DNA of 43,256 bases from Nonomuraea antri (GCF_013283785.1 NZ_JABCPZ010000076.1:1-43256), one strand, 5' to 3'; numbered from the stretch's first letter, positions 25,137 through 35,123 are shown. Notes: generated by a model from the sequence alone, not told the origin. Translations and numbers: made by a program.

Positions 25137-28100
25137 CTAGTCGGTGGACTTGGCTCGGCGGGAGCGTCGCCGCCCCCTGCCGGAAGTCTGGCTTGCCTGG
25201 TCGTCCTCTCCCGGGACGTCTTCAAGCGCACCGGTCACGGTATCACGGCTCGCGGAGTCTTTCGCCGCGGAAACCTTGTCGGAGACCGCCTTCTCGATCG
25301 CCATCTTGCCCTGCGTGCCGCGCGGCTCGGGCTTGGCCTCCACCGGCTCCGTGGAGACGATGAGGCCCCGGCCGTTGCAGCACTCGCACGGCGTCGAGAA
25401 CGCCTCCAGGAGGCCCTGTCCGACCCGCTTACGGGTCATCTGGACCAGCCCCAGCGAGGTCACCTCGGCGACCTGGTGCTTGGTCCTGTCGCGCGCCAGG
25501 CACTCCAGCAGCCGGCGCAGCACCAGGTCACGGTTCGACTCCAGCACCATGTCGATGAAGTCGATCACGATGATGCCGCCGATGTCGCGCAGCCTGAGCT
25601 GCCGGACGATCTCCTCGGCCGCCTCCAGGTTGTTCCTGGTGACGGTCTCCTCGAGGTTGCCGCCCTGGCCGGTGAACTTGCCGGTGTTGACGTCGACGAC
25701 GGTCATCGCCTCGGTACGGTCGATCACCAGCGAGCCGCCGCTGGGCAGCCACACCTTGCGCTCCAGCGCCTTGGCCAGCTGCTCGTCGATCCGGTACGAC
25801 TCGAAAACGTCGCCGTTCTCGTCGGTGTCCCACTTCGACAGCCGCTCGCCCAGGTGCGGCGCGACGTACTTGACGTACTCGTCGACCGTCTCCCAGGCGT
25901 CGTCGCCCTGCACGACCAGGGAGGTGAAGTCCTCGTTGAAGACGTCGCGCACCACCCGGATGGTCAGGTCGGGCTCGGCCGACAGCAGCTCGGGCGGGCT
26001 GGCCGACTTGGCCTTCTTCTGGATGTTCTCCCACTGCGCCGACAGGCGGGCCACGTCGCGCGCCAGCTCGTCCTCCGAGGCGCCCTCGGCCGCGGTGCGG
26101 ACGATGACCCCGGCGTTCTCCGGCATGACCTTCTTCAGGATGCTCTTGAGCCGGGTGCGTTCCTTGTCGGGCAGCTTGCGGCTGATGCCGGTCATCGACC
26201 CGTCGGGGACGTAGACCAGGTACCGGCCGGGCAGGCTGATCTGCGACGTCAGCCGGGCGCCCTTGTGCCCGATCGGGTCCTTGGTGACCTGCACGAGCAC
26301 CGACTGGCCCGACTTCAGCGCCGACTCGATGCGCTTGGGCTGGCCTTCGAGCCCGGCCGTGTCGAAGTTCACCTCGCCGGCGTACAGGACGGCGTTGCGC
26401 CCCTTGCCGATGTCGACGAACGCGGCCTCCATCGACGGCAGCACGTTCTGGACCTTGCCCAGGTAGACGTTGCCGACGTAGGACTGGCTGGCCTCGCGGT
26501 TGACGTAGTGCTCGACGAGCACGCCGTCCTCCAGCACCGCCATCTGCGTGCGGTCGCCCTGGCGGCGCACCACCATCATCCGGTCGACCGACTCGCGGCG
26601 GGCCAGGAACTCCGACTCGGTGATGATCGGCGGACGCCTGCGGCCCAGCTCGCGGCCCTCGCGGCGGCGCTGCTTCTTGGCCTCGAGCCTGGTGGAGCCG
26701 CGCACGCTCTGCACGCCGTCGGTGGCGGTGTCGAGCGCGGCGCGACCTGCGCGCGGCGCGCGGATGCGCACGACGGTGTTCGGCGGGTCGTCGCTGGACG
26801 GCTCGGCGCCGTCCTCGGTGCCGCGGCGACGGCGCCTGCGGCGGCGGCGCGAGCTGGAGGTCTCCTCCTCCTGCGCCTCCTCGGCCTGCTCCTCGTCGCC
26901 TTCGTCCTCTGACTCGTCGCCCTCTTCCGACTCGTCGCGCTCACGCGACTTGCCGCGGCCCCGGCCGCCCCTGCGCCTGCGGCGGCGCCGGCCGGTGCCC
27001 TCTTCCTCCTGCTCGTCGGTGTCGAGGTCGGCGAGGTCGCCCTCGTCCTCGGCGATCTCCTCGACCGGCTCCTCGTCGGCCTCGCGCGGCTCACGCGTCT
27101 CGCGGACCTCACGGACCTCGGCGGCGGGCGGCTGCACGGGCTCGGGCAGCCTGGCGGGCTTGGCCTGGGTGGGGTCGGGCGCCTGGAACAGCGGCGCGAA
27201 GATGGCGGCGGGCCGCTGGAACGTCATGCCCGGCTGGTCCTGCCTGCGCGCGGACAGCCCGAACGGGTCGGACAGCAGGCTGGGCCGCTCGACCTCCTCG
27301 TCGAGGTCTTCGCCGGCGGGCTCGTCGTCGAGCGGCTCGTCCTCGGGCAGGATCTCCAGAATGTCCTCGTCGGCCCTGGCCTCGGGCTCGGCTTCCTGCC
27401 GCGCGGCGGGGGCGGCCTCTGCCAGCACCTCGGCGGACTCGGGCTCGATGGCCTCGGCGATCACGGCGTCGGCGACCACGGGCTCGGGCGCGATGGCCTC
27501 GGGCTCGGGCTCGGCCTTCTTGCGGGTACGGCGGCGCTTCACCGGCGCGGCCTCGACCTCGCCGGGCGCGGCCACCTCACTGACCTGCGGAGCCTCGGCG
27601 GGCTCCGCGACCGGAGCCTCGGCAGGGGCCTGCGCCGGGAGCGCTCCCGCGACCTCCGCGCCGGCCTCGGCCTCCGCGGCCTTCTTCGTGGTACGGCGGC
27701 GCGGCGTGGTGGCGGTGGACCGGGTCCTGGTGGCGCGCTTGGGCTTCTCCGCGGGCGCCTCCTCGGCGACCTGCCCAGCGATCGGCCCAGTGATCGGCCC
27801 AGTGATCGGCTCAGGCGTGGCGACGGGCGCGCCGGTCTCCGCGACGGCCTCGGCCACCGCGTCGGCCACCGCGTCCGCCATGGTCTCGGCCACGCTCTCG
27901 GCCACCGCCGCTTCCGCGACCGCCTCGGCGACGGCGTCGGCCACGGCGGCCTCCACCGTGCTCTGCGGCTCGGCAGCGCTCTGCGGCTCAGCCGGGCTCT
28001 GCGCCTCGGCCAGGCTCGTGTACTCCTCGATCGGGGCGGGCTCACCGGCGGCGCGCTGCGCGGCCGTGCTCGGCAAAGGCTTGCCCGGCGCCACGGTGGG

Positions 28101-28268
28101 CGCGGCCTGTGCCGCTGGGACCGTGACCGGAGCGGACGCCGGCTCCTCCGGCAACTCCGGCGGCGGGCCCGCCGGGCGGCTGGAGCGGCGACGCTTGATC
28201 ACCTTGGGCTGTTCAGTTGTCTCCCCGTCAGGGCCAATGGCCCCGCCGTTGGGCTCGTTCTCGAGCAT
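25137..28268 (-). CDS. rne: Ribonuclease E/G with long disordered N-terminus
   Basis: RNase E/G makes the initiating cuts in mRNA decay and rRNA/tRNA processing. The catalytic half starts near residue 570: the S1 domain has SYVGNVYLGKVQNVLPSMEAAFVDIG (about 590), the DNase-I-like metal site DVNTGKF is near 857, and the zinc link CECC is near 959. The total is 1043 aa. The first ~560 residues are a low-complexity, disordered extension with acidic and Arg-rich blocks. It includes an Ala/Val/Glu repeat of 8-14-residue units (AVADAVAEAVAEA type, about 105-150) and GPITGPI repeats. N-terminal extensions occur in actinomycete RNase E, replacing the C-terminal scaffold of E. coli. It ends basic (RGRRRSRRAKS). 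rplU follows 207 bases downstream. Confidence 0.96.
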   Translation of the reverse strand: MLENEPNGGAIGPDGETTEQPKVIKRRRSSRPAGPPPELPEEPASAPVTVPAAQAAPTVAPGKPLPSTAAQRAAGEPAPIEEYTSLAEAQSPAEPQSAAEPQSTVEAAVADAVAEAVAEAAVAESVAETMADAVADAVAEAVAETGAPVATPEPITGPITGPIAGQVAEEAPAEKPKRATRTRSTATTPRRRTTKKAAEAEAGAEVAGALPAQAPAEAPVAEPAEAPQVSEVAAPGEVEAAPVKRRRTRKKAEPEPEAIAPEPVVADAVIAEAIEPESAEVLAEAAPAARQEAEPEARADEDILEILPEDEPLDDEPAGEDLDEEVERPSLLSDPFGLSARRQDQPGMTFQRPAAIFAPLFQAPDPTQAKPARLPEPVQPPAAEVREVRETREPREADEEPVEEIAEDEGDLADLDTDEQEEEGTGRRRRRRRGGRGRGKSRERDESEEGDESEDEGDEEQAEEAQEEETSSSRRRRRRRRRGTEDGAEPSSDDPPNTVVRIRAPRAGRAALDTATDGVQSVRGSTRLEAKKQRRREGRELGRRRPPIITESEFLARRESVDRMMVVRRQGDRTQMAVLEDGVLVEHYVNREASQSYVGNVYLGKVQNVLPSMEAAFVDIGKGRNAVLYAGEVNFDTAGLEGQPKRIESALKSGQSVLVQVTKDPIGHKGARLTSQISLPGRYLVYVPDGSMTGISRKLPDKERTRLKSILKKVMPENAGVIVRTAAEGASEDELARDVARLSAQWENIQKKAKSASPPELLSAEPDLTIRVVRDVFNEDFTSLVVQGDDAWETVDEYVKYVAPHLGERLSKWDTDENGDVFESYRIDEQLAKALERKVWLPSGGSLVIDRTEAMTVVDVNTGKFTGQGGNLEETVTRNNLEAAEEIVRQLRLRDIGGIIVIDFIDMVLESNRDLVLRRLLECLARDRTKHQVAEVTSLGLVQMTRKRVGQGLLEAFSTPCECCNGRGLIVSTEPVEAKPEPRGTQGKMAIEKAVSDKVSAAKDSASRDTVTGALEDVPGEDDQASQTSGRGRRRSRRAKSTD

Positions 28269-28336
28269 GCGGGCGCTCTCCCGTCAGCTCCCGGGCGCGT
28301 CACCGCGCCGCGCAGGAGCTCTCGTGTCTCGTTGTC

Positions 28337-28367
28337 CGCCTGCGCCCCCGGTGAGGAGGCGCAGGCG
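28337..28367. terminator. Hairpin upstream of rne
   Basis: CGCCTGCGCC (28337-28346) pairs over 10 bp with GGCGCAGGCG (28358-28367), loop 11 bases. It lies in the 144-base gap between the TIGR03936-type gene and rne. It may be a weak terminator or part of the rne 5' leader; no T tract follows. Confidence 0.35.
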
Positions 28368-28412
28368 CCAAGTCCTGTCAGCGGTCGTGCCCCGCGTGCG
28401 CGGGTCACGCCC

Positions 28413-29240
28413 TTAACCGCCGACGTGCTCACCCGCCGGTCCCGCCTCGCCGCCGCGCGTGTCGCGGTCCAGGCCGAGCGGGTCGGCAAGCGCACCGGTA
28501 CCGGCGTCGAGCGGCCCCTGCGCCAGCCTGGTCACCTCGGGAGGGACCGGCGGCGCGAAGTCGGCCACAAGGCGCAGCCCTGTGAGCACATCGTCGGGTC
28601 GAACGGCAGGCGTTGTGTGCCGAACAACCATGCGCAGTATGACACACGTCTGTCCGGCCGCCTGAGCTGCGGTTCTGTCTGTTCCTTCGGGCACCTCGAG
28701 CCTCAGCACGGCCTCCCGCGCGTCGAAGCGCCTGGGGCCCTTTTTGGTGAGGCGCTCCACCTCGACCGTACCCGCCGCGAGGAACTTCTCCACCGCCGCC
28801 TCGGCGAGCCGATGATCGGCGCCGGGCAGCCGTACCTCCCACACGGAGGCCTCCAGGCGGTCGGCCAGCCCCCCGGGGCCCGCCTCCACCACGTCGATCA
28901 CGTCGAGGCCCGGCGGCAGCGACCCGTCGAGGTCGGCACGCACCTGGTCAGGGTCGCACGGCGTGGTAACGCCGATCTCAAGGTATTCGGCCTCGCTGGC
29001 GACACCGGTCGGCGCCGCGCCCGCGTAGGAGATCTTCGGGTGGGGCGAGAAGCCCGCGCTGAAGGCCACCGGGATGCCGGCACGGCGGACCGCCCTCTCG
29101 ACGGCCCGCGAGATGTCGCGGTGGCTGGTGAAGCGCAGGCGGCCGCGCTTGGCGTAGCGCACACGCAGGCGCTGCACCGTGGGCGCGGGCGGGGGCCCTT
29201 CGGGAACAGGTTTCAGAGCTGTGTCGTCCTTCCGTGTCAT
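28413..29240 (-). CDS. Radical-SAM-linked protein (TIGR03936 type)
   Basis: This 275-aa protein contains the DUF2344 pattern: VQRLRVRYAKRGRLRFTSHRDISRAVERAVRRAG and FSAGFSPHPKISYAGA. It belongs to the family that is either next to or fused to the TIGR03960 radical SAM protein; here they are separate neighbours. The ATG at 29240 is used, preceded by TAGGAA. It is 80 bases downstream of the radical SAM gene and 144 before rne. The function is unknown; the pair's linkage to rne suggests an RNA-related role, which is inference. Confidence 0.9.
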   Translation of the reverse strand: MTRKDDTALKPVPEGPPPAPTVQRLRVRYAKRGRLRFTSHRDISRAVERAVRRAGIPVAFSAGFSPHPKISYAGAAPTGVASEAEYLEIGVTTPCDPDQVRADLDGSLPPGLDVIDVVEAGPGGLADRLEASVWEVRLPGADHRLAEAAVEKFLAAGTVEVERLTKKGPRRFDAREAVLRLEVPEGTDRTAAQAAGQTCVILRMVVRHTTPAVRPDDVLTGLRLVADFAPPVPPEVTRLAQGPLDAGTGALADPLGLDRDTRGGEAGPAGEHVGG

Positions 29241-29320
29241 AGTCAGGTTCCTACGTCTCAGGATAAGCCGCGATGGAGCCTGAACGTGTACGGCGAGGCA
29301 CGGCTCGCCCACGTGGGGTG

Positions 29321-31231
29321 CTAGACCACCGTCAGCGGCAGCAGTTTCCGCCCCGTGGGACCGATCTGGATCTCCGTGCCCATCGTGGGGCAGACGCCGC
29401 AGTCGTAGCACGGGGTCCAGCGGCAGTCTTCGACCTCGGCGCCGGAGACCGCCTCCTGCCAGTCCTGCCAGAGCCATTCGCGGTCGAGCCCGGCGTCGAG
29501 GTGGTCCCACGGCAGGACCTCGTTCTCGGCCCGCTCGCGCGTGGTGTACCAGTCGACGTCCACGCCGGCCTGCTCGGCCGCCGCCATCCACCGCTCGTAC
29601 GAGAAGTGCTCGCTCCAGCCGTCGAAACGGCCGCCGGACGCCCAGACGGCGCGGATGACCGCGCCCACCCTGCGGTCGCCCCGCGACAGCAGGCCCTCCA
29701 CGATGGACGGCTTGCCGTCGTGGTAGCGGAAACCGATCGCGCGGCCGAACTCCCTGTCGCCGCGCAGCGAGTCGCGCAGCGCCTTGAGCCGCCGGTCGAC
29801 GGTCTCGTGGTCGGCCTGCCCGGCCCACTGGAACGGGGTGTGCGGCTTGGGCACGAAACCGCCGATGGACACGGTGCAGCGGATGTCACGCGACCCGGTG
29901 GCCTCGCGGCCGGCCTTGATGACCTTCTTGGCCAGGTCGGCGATGCCGAGCACGTCCTCGTCCTCCTCGGTGGGGAGGCCGCACATGAAGTAGAGCTTCA
30001 CCTGACGCCAGCCCTGCGAGTAGGCGGTGGTGACGGTGCGGATCAGGTCTTCCTCGGTGACCATCTTGTTGATCACCTTGCGCATGCGCTCGGAGCCGCC
30101 CTCGGGGGCGAAGGTCAGCCCGGATCGCCTGCCGTTCCTGGAGAACTCGTTGGCCAGGTCGATGTTGAACGCGTCGACCCTGGTGGACGGCAGCGACAGC
30201 GAGGTGTTGGTGCCCTCGTAGCGGTCGGCCAGGCCCTTGGCCACCTCGCCGATCTCGGAGTGGTCAGCGGACGACAGCGACAGCAGGCCGACCTCGTTGA
30301 AGCCGGACTCCTTGATGCCGTTCTCCACCATGGCGCCGATCGTGGTGATCGACCGCTCCCGCACCGGACGGGTGATCATGCCCGCCTGGCAGAAGCGGCA
30401 GCCACGGGTGCAGCCGCGGAAGATCTCCACGCTGAACCGCTCGTGCACCGTCTCGGCCAGCGGGACCAGCGGCTTCTTCGGGTAGGGCCACTCGTCGAGA
30501 TCCATGACGGTGTGCTTGTGCACCCGCCACGGCACGTCGGGCCGGTTCGGCGCCACCCGCTTGATGCGGCCGTCGGGGTGGTAGTCGACGTCGTAGAACT
30601 TCGGCACGTAGACGCCGCCGGACTCGGCCAGCCGCATCAGCAGCTCGTCGCGCCCGCCGGGACCGCCCTCGGCCTTCCACTCCCGGATGACCTCCGAGAT
30701 GGCGATCGAGATCTGCTCGCCGTCGCCGAGCACGGCCGCGTCGAGGAAGTCGGCGATCGGCTCGGGGTTGAACGCCGCGTGCCCGCCGGCCAGCACGATC
30801 GGGTCGTCGTCGCCGCGGTCGACGGCCAGCAGCGGAATGCCGGCCAGGTCGAGCGCGGTCAGCATGTTGGTGTAGCCGAGCTCGGTGGAGAACGACACGC
30901 CGAGCACGTCGAAGGCGCGCACCGGCCGGTGCCCGTCGACGGTGAACTGCGGCACGCCCTCGGCCCGCATCAGGGCCTCGAGGTCGGGCCAGACGGCGTA
31001 GGTCCGCTCGGCCAGCGTGGCGGGCAGCTCGTTGAGGATCTCGTAGAGGATCGCCACGCCCTGGTTGGGCAGCCCGACCTCGTACGCGTCCGGGTACATC
31101 AACGCCCACCTGACGTCGGCGGAGTCCCAGTCCTTGACGGTCGAGTTGAGCTCACCTCCGACGTACTGGATGGGCTTCTGCACCTTGGGCAGCAGCGCTT
31201 CCAGGCGTGGGAAAATCGACTCGACAGGCAT
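29321..31231 (-). CDS. B12-binding-like radical SAM protein (TIGR03960 type)
   Basis: A 636-aa protein with an N-terminal B12-binding-like region (about 1-200) and a radical SAM domain holding the iron-sulfur motif GCTRGCRFCQAG (CxxxCxxC, about 273-280). Downstream are SIGGFVPKPHTPFQW and a Cys cluster CYDCGVCP near residue 612 that may bind a second cluster or zinc. The start is the ATG at 31231, where MPVESIFPRLEALLP begins. It is conserved beside rodA and rne in actinomycetes. The reaction is unknown. Confidence 0.93.
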   Translation of the reverse strand: MPVESIFPRLEALLPKVQKPIQYVGGELNSTVKDWDSADVRWALMYPDAYEVGLPNQGVAILYEILNELPATLAERTYAVWPDLEALMRAEGVPQFTVDGHRPVRAFDVLGVSFSTELGYTNMLTALDLAGIPLLAVDRGDDDPIVLAGGHAAFNPEPIADFLDAAVLGDGEQISIAISEVIREWKAEGGPGGRDELLMRLAESGGVYVPKFYDVDYHPDGRIKRVAPNRPDVPWRVHKHTVMDLDEWPYPKKPLVPLAETVHERFSVEIFRGCTRGCRFCQAGMITRPVRERSITTIGAMVENGIKESGFNEVGLLSLSSADHSEIGEVAKGLADRYEGTNTSLSLPSTRVDAFNIDLANEFSRNGRRSGLTFAPEGGSERMRKVINKMVTEEDLIRTVTTAYSQGWRQVKLYFMCGLPTEEDEDVLGIADLAKKVIKAGREATGSRDIRCTVSIGGFVPKPHTPFQWAGQADHETVDRRLKALRDSLRGDREFGRAIGFRYHDGKPSIVEGLLSRGDRRVGAVIRAVWASGGRFDGWSEHFSYERWMAAAEQAGVDVDWYTTRERAENEVLPWDHLDAGLDREWLWQDWQEAVSGAEVEDCRWTPCYDCGVCPTMGTEIQIGPTGRKLLPLTVV

Positions 31232-31272
31232 ACCGTCCAGGGTAGCGGGGCTCGGACGGTGGCAGGTCCGCC

Positions 31273-31452
31273 TCAGACGGTGGCGGGGCCGGGGATGTCG
31301 ATGTCGTTGCCGCAGAGCACGATGATGTGGTGCCCTTCGTAGCAGGTCAGCTCGACGGCGATGACACCGCTCGCCAGGTTGTGCACTCCGACGACGTGAC
31401 TGGCGGGCAGCAGGAAGCGCTCGTCGCACTCGTCGCAATGGGCCAGGAACAT
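31273..31452 (-). CDS. Small Cys-rich protein, possible zinc ribbon
   Basis: A 59-aa protein, MFLAHCDECDERFLLPASHV and on, with cysteines at 6, 9, 37 and 47. The CxxC pair plus two later Cys suggest zinc binding, or alternatively a His-assisted site with the two His at 41-42. It starts 8 bases after the rodA stop and ends 41 bases before the radical SAM gene, so it is in the same transcript. Codon use matches its neighbours. The function is unknown. Confidence 0.72.
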   Translation of the reverse strand: MFLAHCDECDERFLLPASHVVGVHNLASGVIAVELTCYEGHHIIVLCGNDIDIPGPATV

Positions 31453-31460
31453 GTCTCAGT

Positions 31461-32624
31461 CTAAAACGAGTACTGGCGCACCCTGATGGCCTGGAGCAGC
31501 CCGACCGCCATGAGGTTCGCGAAGGTGGCGGTGCCGCCATATGACACGAACGGCAGCGGCAGCCCGGTGATGGGCATGATCCCGATCGTCATGCCGACGT
31601 TGATGAACGTCTGGAACGCGAACCAGCACACGATCGTGCCCGCCACCAGCGTGCCGAACCTGTCGTCGCACTGCCGGGCGATCTTCAGCCCGCGCAGCAG
31701 CACCACGCCGAGCAGCAGCACCACCACGATCGAGCCGAGGAAGCCGAACTCCTCGCCCGCGACGGTGAAGATGAAGTCGGTGTGCTGCTCGGGCACGAAC
31801 CGCCCGGTCGTCTGACCGCCGCCGAGCAGGCCCTTGCCGTAGAGCTGCCCGGAGCCGATCGCGATCAGCGACTGCGTGCTGTTGTAGCCCACGCCGCGCG
31901 GATCGACGCTCGGGTCGAAGAACGCGGTGAACCGCGCGATCTGGTACGGCTCCAGCAGTTGCAGGTAGAAGACCGCGGCCACCGAGGTCGCCGACACCAG
32001 CGCGAGCAGCGCGATCCACCGCTTGCGCACCCCCCCGATCACCAGCCCGGCCGCGGTGATCACCACGAGCACCATCGCGGTGCCCAGGTCCGGCTGCAGC
32101 ATGACCAGGCCCACCGTCAGCGCCGCGGCCAGCAGCGCGAGCAGGATGTCGAGCCCGCGCGGCCTGTCGGTGCCCTCGGCCGGCTGGGCCAGCAGCATCG
32201 CGATGATCAGCAGCAGCCCGACCTTGGCGAACTCCGACGGCTGCACCGCGAACCCGCCGCCGAGCAGGATCCACGAGTGCGAGCCGTTGATCGTGGCGCC
32301 CAGCGGCGTGATCACCAGCCCGAGCCCGACCAGCGAGATGAGGAACACCAGCGGCGCGTACGCCCGCATCGCCCGATGGTCGACGGTGGCCACCAGCGCG
32401 CACAACACCAGCCCGATGCCCTCGTTGAGCAAATGCTTCTTGACCAGACCCGTGGCCCCGGGGGCCCAGGTCCTGGTGGACGACCACACCAGCAGCGTGC
32501 CGATCACGCACAGCCCGGCCACCGCGGCCAGCATGACGCCGTCGAGCCGCCGGACGCTGGACTGCTGGCTGGTGATCCGCCGCAGCAGCGAGGGACGCCT
32601 GATCGCCGACGTGCGGTCAATCAC
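31461..32624 (-). CDS. rodA: RodA peptidoglycan glycosyltransferase
   Basis: RodA (SEDS family) polymerises lipid II during lateral wall growth, with PBP2. The 387-aa membrane protein has about ten helices and the SEDS signatures GGGFAVQPSEFAKVGL and GLPLPFVSYGGTATFANLMAVG. It starts at a GTG inside the end of mrdA (8-base overlap), which suggests translational coupling. Part of mreB-mreC-mreD-mrdA-rodA. Confidence 0.95.
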   Translation of the reverse strand: MIDRTSAIRRPSLLRRITSQQSSVRRLDGVMLAAVAGLCVIGTLLVWSSTRTWAPGATGLVKKHLLNEGIGLVLCALVATVDHRAMRAYAPLVFLISLVGLGLVITPLGATINGSHSWILLGGGFAVQPSEFAKVGLLLIIAMLLAQPAEGTDRPRGLDILLALLAAALTVGLVMLQPDLGTAMVLVVITAAGLVIGGVRKRWIALLALVSATSVAAVFYLQLLEPYQIARFTAFFDPSVDPRGVGYNSTQSLIAIGSGQLYGKGLLGGGQTTGRFVPEQHTDFIFTVAGEEFGFLGSIVVVLLLGVVLLRGLKIARQCDDRFGTLVAGTIVCWFAFQTFINVGMTIGIMPITGLPLPFVSYGGTATFANLMAVGLLQAIRVRQYSF

Positions 32625-34662
32625 CCCCCACCACCGTCCCGTCCGGCTTGAACGTGGGCGGCTTGGTGCCGAGCTGCCCGCCGGGCACGGCGGCCGGGCC
32701 CTTGATGCCGTAGATGCCCTCGTAGATCTCCCGCACGGCGGGCGCGGCCGTCTGCGCGCCCATCCCACCCTGGGAGACCATGACCACCACGACGAACTGC
32801 GGATTGTTCGTCGGCGCGAACGACGCGAACCACGAGGTGTCCTTCTTGCCCCACACCTCCGCGGTACCGGTCTTGCCGCCGATGCGCACCCTGTCCATCG
32901 GGAAGCCGCTGAACGCCCCGGCCGCCGTACCGTCGGAGGCGACCTGGCTGAGCGCGTTCTTGATGTAGAGCCGTTCCTTCTCGCTGATCGGCAGCTTGCC
33001 GACCACGGGCGGCTCGAACGTCCTGACCACCTTGCCGTCGGGACGCACCTGCGCCCACCCGATGCGCGGGCTGCGCAGCTTGCCGTCGCTGACCAGCGCC
33101 ATGTACGCCCTGGCCAGCTGCATCGGCGTCACCAGCACGTCGCCCTGGCCGATGGAGAAGTTGGCCGAGTCACCGGGCCGCAGGATGAAGCCCTCGGTGC
33201 AGTTCTCCAGCGCCAGCCGCTTGAGGAACTCGGCCCTGGCCCGGTCCTTCTCCTCCGGGTAGCCCTTGCGCGAGCGCTCGCAACTGGTGTGGCTGGTCTG
33301 CTCCCACAGCGTCTTCTTCCACATGCGGTCGGGAATGCGCCCGGCCGACTCGCCCGGCAGGTCGATCCCTGTCTGGTCGCCGAACCCGAACCCTCTGGCG
33401 GTGTTGGCGAACACCTCTCTGGCCGTCTTCTTCGGGCTGCGCCCGCCGTCCTTCAGATACTGCTCGTACGCCGCCCGGTAGAAGATCGTGTCGCACGACT
33501 TGACCAGCGCCGTGTGCAGGTCGAGCGTGCCCAGCGGGATGCCGCGGAAGTTGTTGAACGCCCGGTCGCCCACCATGACCGAGCCCGGGCAGGCGTACTT
33601 GCCGTTCAGCGGGTAGCCGGCACGCAACATCGACGCCACCGACGAGACCTTGAACGTCGATCCCGGCGCGAACTGGCCGTTGATCGCCCGCGACACCAGC
33701 GGCTTGCCCGACTTCTCCGACAGCAGCCACTGGTAGCCGCGCGCCGAGATGCCGCCGCCCCAGACGGCCGGGTCGTAGCCGGGCTGGCTGGCCAGCGCGA
33801 CGACCCTGGCGGTACGCGCGTCGAGCACCACGGCCGCGCCGCCGTCGGCGCCCGGCGCCTTCATGGCCTTGCCCAGCGCCCGCTCGGCGATGGCCTGCAC
33901 GCGGGCGTCGATGCTGGTCACCAGGTGGTCTCCGGCGACCGGGCGCACCTGCTGCTCGACGCCGAGCGCCTTGCCCATCCGGTCGACCTGCACCCGGCGC
34001 AGCCCGGACTTGCCGCGCAGCGCGTCGTCGTAGACGTACTCGATGCCGTCGCGTCCGGCCAGGTCGACGCCGGAGAAGCTGGCCTTGAGCCCCTCGCGCT
34101 TCTCCAGCTCGGCCTCGGTGACCGGCTGCAGGTAGCCGAGCATCTGCGCGGCCGCCCGGCCGCCCGGGTAGTGGCGCACGGAGTGGATCTCGGCGGTGAC
34201 GCCGGGGAACTCCTCCTGCCGCTCCAGGATCTGCAGCGCCTGGCGGGTGTCGACCTTCTCGTCCAGCGGCACCGGCTGGTAGGGCGAACCCGTCCAGCAC
34301 GGCTTGCCCACCTTCGGCCCGCACGGCGTGATGCGCTGCTCCAGCTGCTTGACCGGCTTGCCGAGCACGTCGGAGAGCTTGCGCAGCACCTTCGCGCCGC
34401 CGTCGCGCATGCGCAGCAGCTCGCCCCGGTCCACCGAGACGACCAATGCCGCCTTGTTGCGCACCAGCGGCCGGCCGTGACGGTCGAGGATCTGGCCGCG
34501 CACCGCGGGCACGATGACCGCTCTCGTCCTGGTCTCCGTGGCCCGCGTCACGAACTCGTGGCCGCGGACGACCTGCACCTGATACAGCCGTACGCCCAGC
34601 ACGACCAGCAGTGTCAGCACCAGCACGTGCAGCACCAGCAGCCGGGCCCGCATCCTGATCAT
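32617..34662 (-). CDS. mrdA: Penicillin-binding protein 2 (transpeptidase)
   Basis: This class B PBP cross-links peptidoglycan for the elongasome. Of 681 aa, residues ~8-27 are a membrane anchor, followed by the PBP dimerisation region and the transpeptidase domain. The catalytic SxxK is STFK (about 334), the second motif is SCD (VKSCDTIFY, where SxN is usual) and the third is KTG (GGKTGTAEV, about 594). The start is the ATG at 34662, overlapping the mreD stop as ATGA. Confidence 0.95.
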   Translation of the reverse strand: MIRMRARLLVLHVLVLTLLVVLGVRLYQVQVVRGHEFVTRATETRTRAVIVPAVRGQILDRHGRPLVRNKAALVVSVDRGELLRMRDGGAKVLRKLSDVLGKPVKQLEQRITPCGPKVGKPCWTGSPYQPVPLDEKVDTRQALQILERQEEFPGVTAEIHSVRHYPGGRAAAQMLGYLQPVTEAELEKREGLKASFSGVDLAGRDGIEYVYDDALRGKSGLRRVQVDRMGKALGVEQQVRPVAGDHLVTSIDARVQAIAERALGKAMKAPGADGGAAVVLDARTARVVALASQPGYDPAVWGGGISARGYQWLLSEKSGKPLVSRAINGQFAPGSTFKVSSVASMLRAGYPLNGKYACPGSVMVGDRAFNNFRGIPLGTLDLHTALVKSCDTIFYRAAYEQYLKDGGRSPKKTAREVFANTARGFGFGDQTGIDLPGESAGRIPDRMWKKTLWEQTSHTSCERSRKGYPEEKDRARAEFLKRLALENCTEGFILRPGDSANFSIGQGDVLVTPMQLARAYMALVSDGKLRSPRIGWAQVRPDGKVVRTFEPPVVGKLPISEKERLYIKNALSQVASDGTAAGAFSGFPMDRVRIGGKTGTAEVWGKKDTSWFASFAPTNNPQFVVVVMVSQGGMGAQTAAPAVREIYEGIYGIKGPAAVPGGQLGTKPPTFKPDGTVVGGD

Positions 34663-35123
34663 CGCGCGTACCCCGGCCGTCTGCCTCGGGTGGCCAGCCA
34701 GATCACGACCGGCGACAGGAGCAGCGTGTAGACGATCGTGACCGGCACCTGCTCGGTCAGCGTGGTCACCGTCACCCGCGGGTCGGAGATCAGCCCGCTC
34801 ACCCCGGCGGCCAGCAGCGGCGCCATCAGCACGCACAACACCACGGTGGTCGCCGGGCCGCCCGCGCCCCGGCCCGCCACGTAGCCCACGAGCGCGAGCA
34901 CGAACGCGTAGTGCCCCACCAGATGCGCGGTCGGCGGCACGATGTCGACCAGCAGCCCGGCGAAGAAGCCGAGCACCGCGCCGGCGGCCGGGCCGCGCGA
35001 CAGCGCCGCGCCGACGACCGCGAGCAACACCAGATCGGGCTGCCCGCCTGCGGGCAGCGGCACCCGGTTGATCAGCATGACCTGCGCCAGCAGCGCCACG
35101 ACCACGAACAGCGCGCCGATCAT
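34659..35123 (-). CDS. mreD: Rod shape-determining protein MreD
   Basis: A 154-aa membrane protein with about five helices (ALFVVVALLAQVMLI, AVLGFFAGLLVDI, HYAFVLALVGYV and others). Its sequence, length and position between mreC and mrdA identify it. The start overlaps the mreC end by 4 bases, and the stop overlaps the mrdA ATG. Confidence 0.93.
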   Translation of the reverse strand: MIGALFVVVALLAQVMLINRVPLPAGGQPDLVLLAVVGAALSRGPAAGAVLGFFAGLLVDIVPPTAHLVGHYAFVLALVGYVAGRGAGGPATTVVLCVLMAPLLAAGVSGLISDPRVTVTTLTEQVPVTIVYTLLLSPVVIWLATRGRRPGYAR

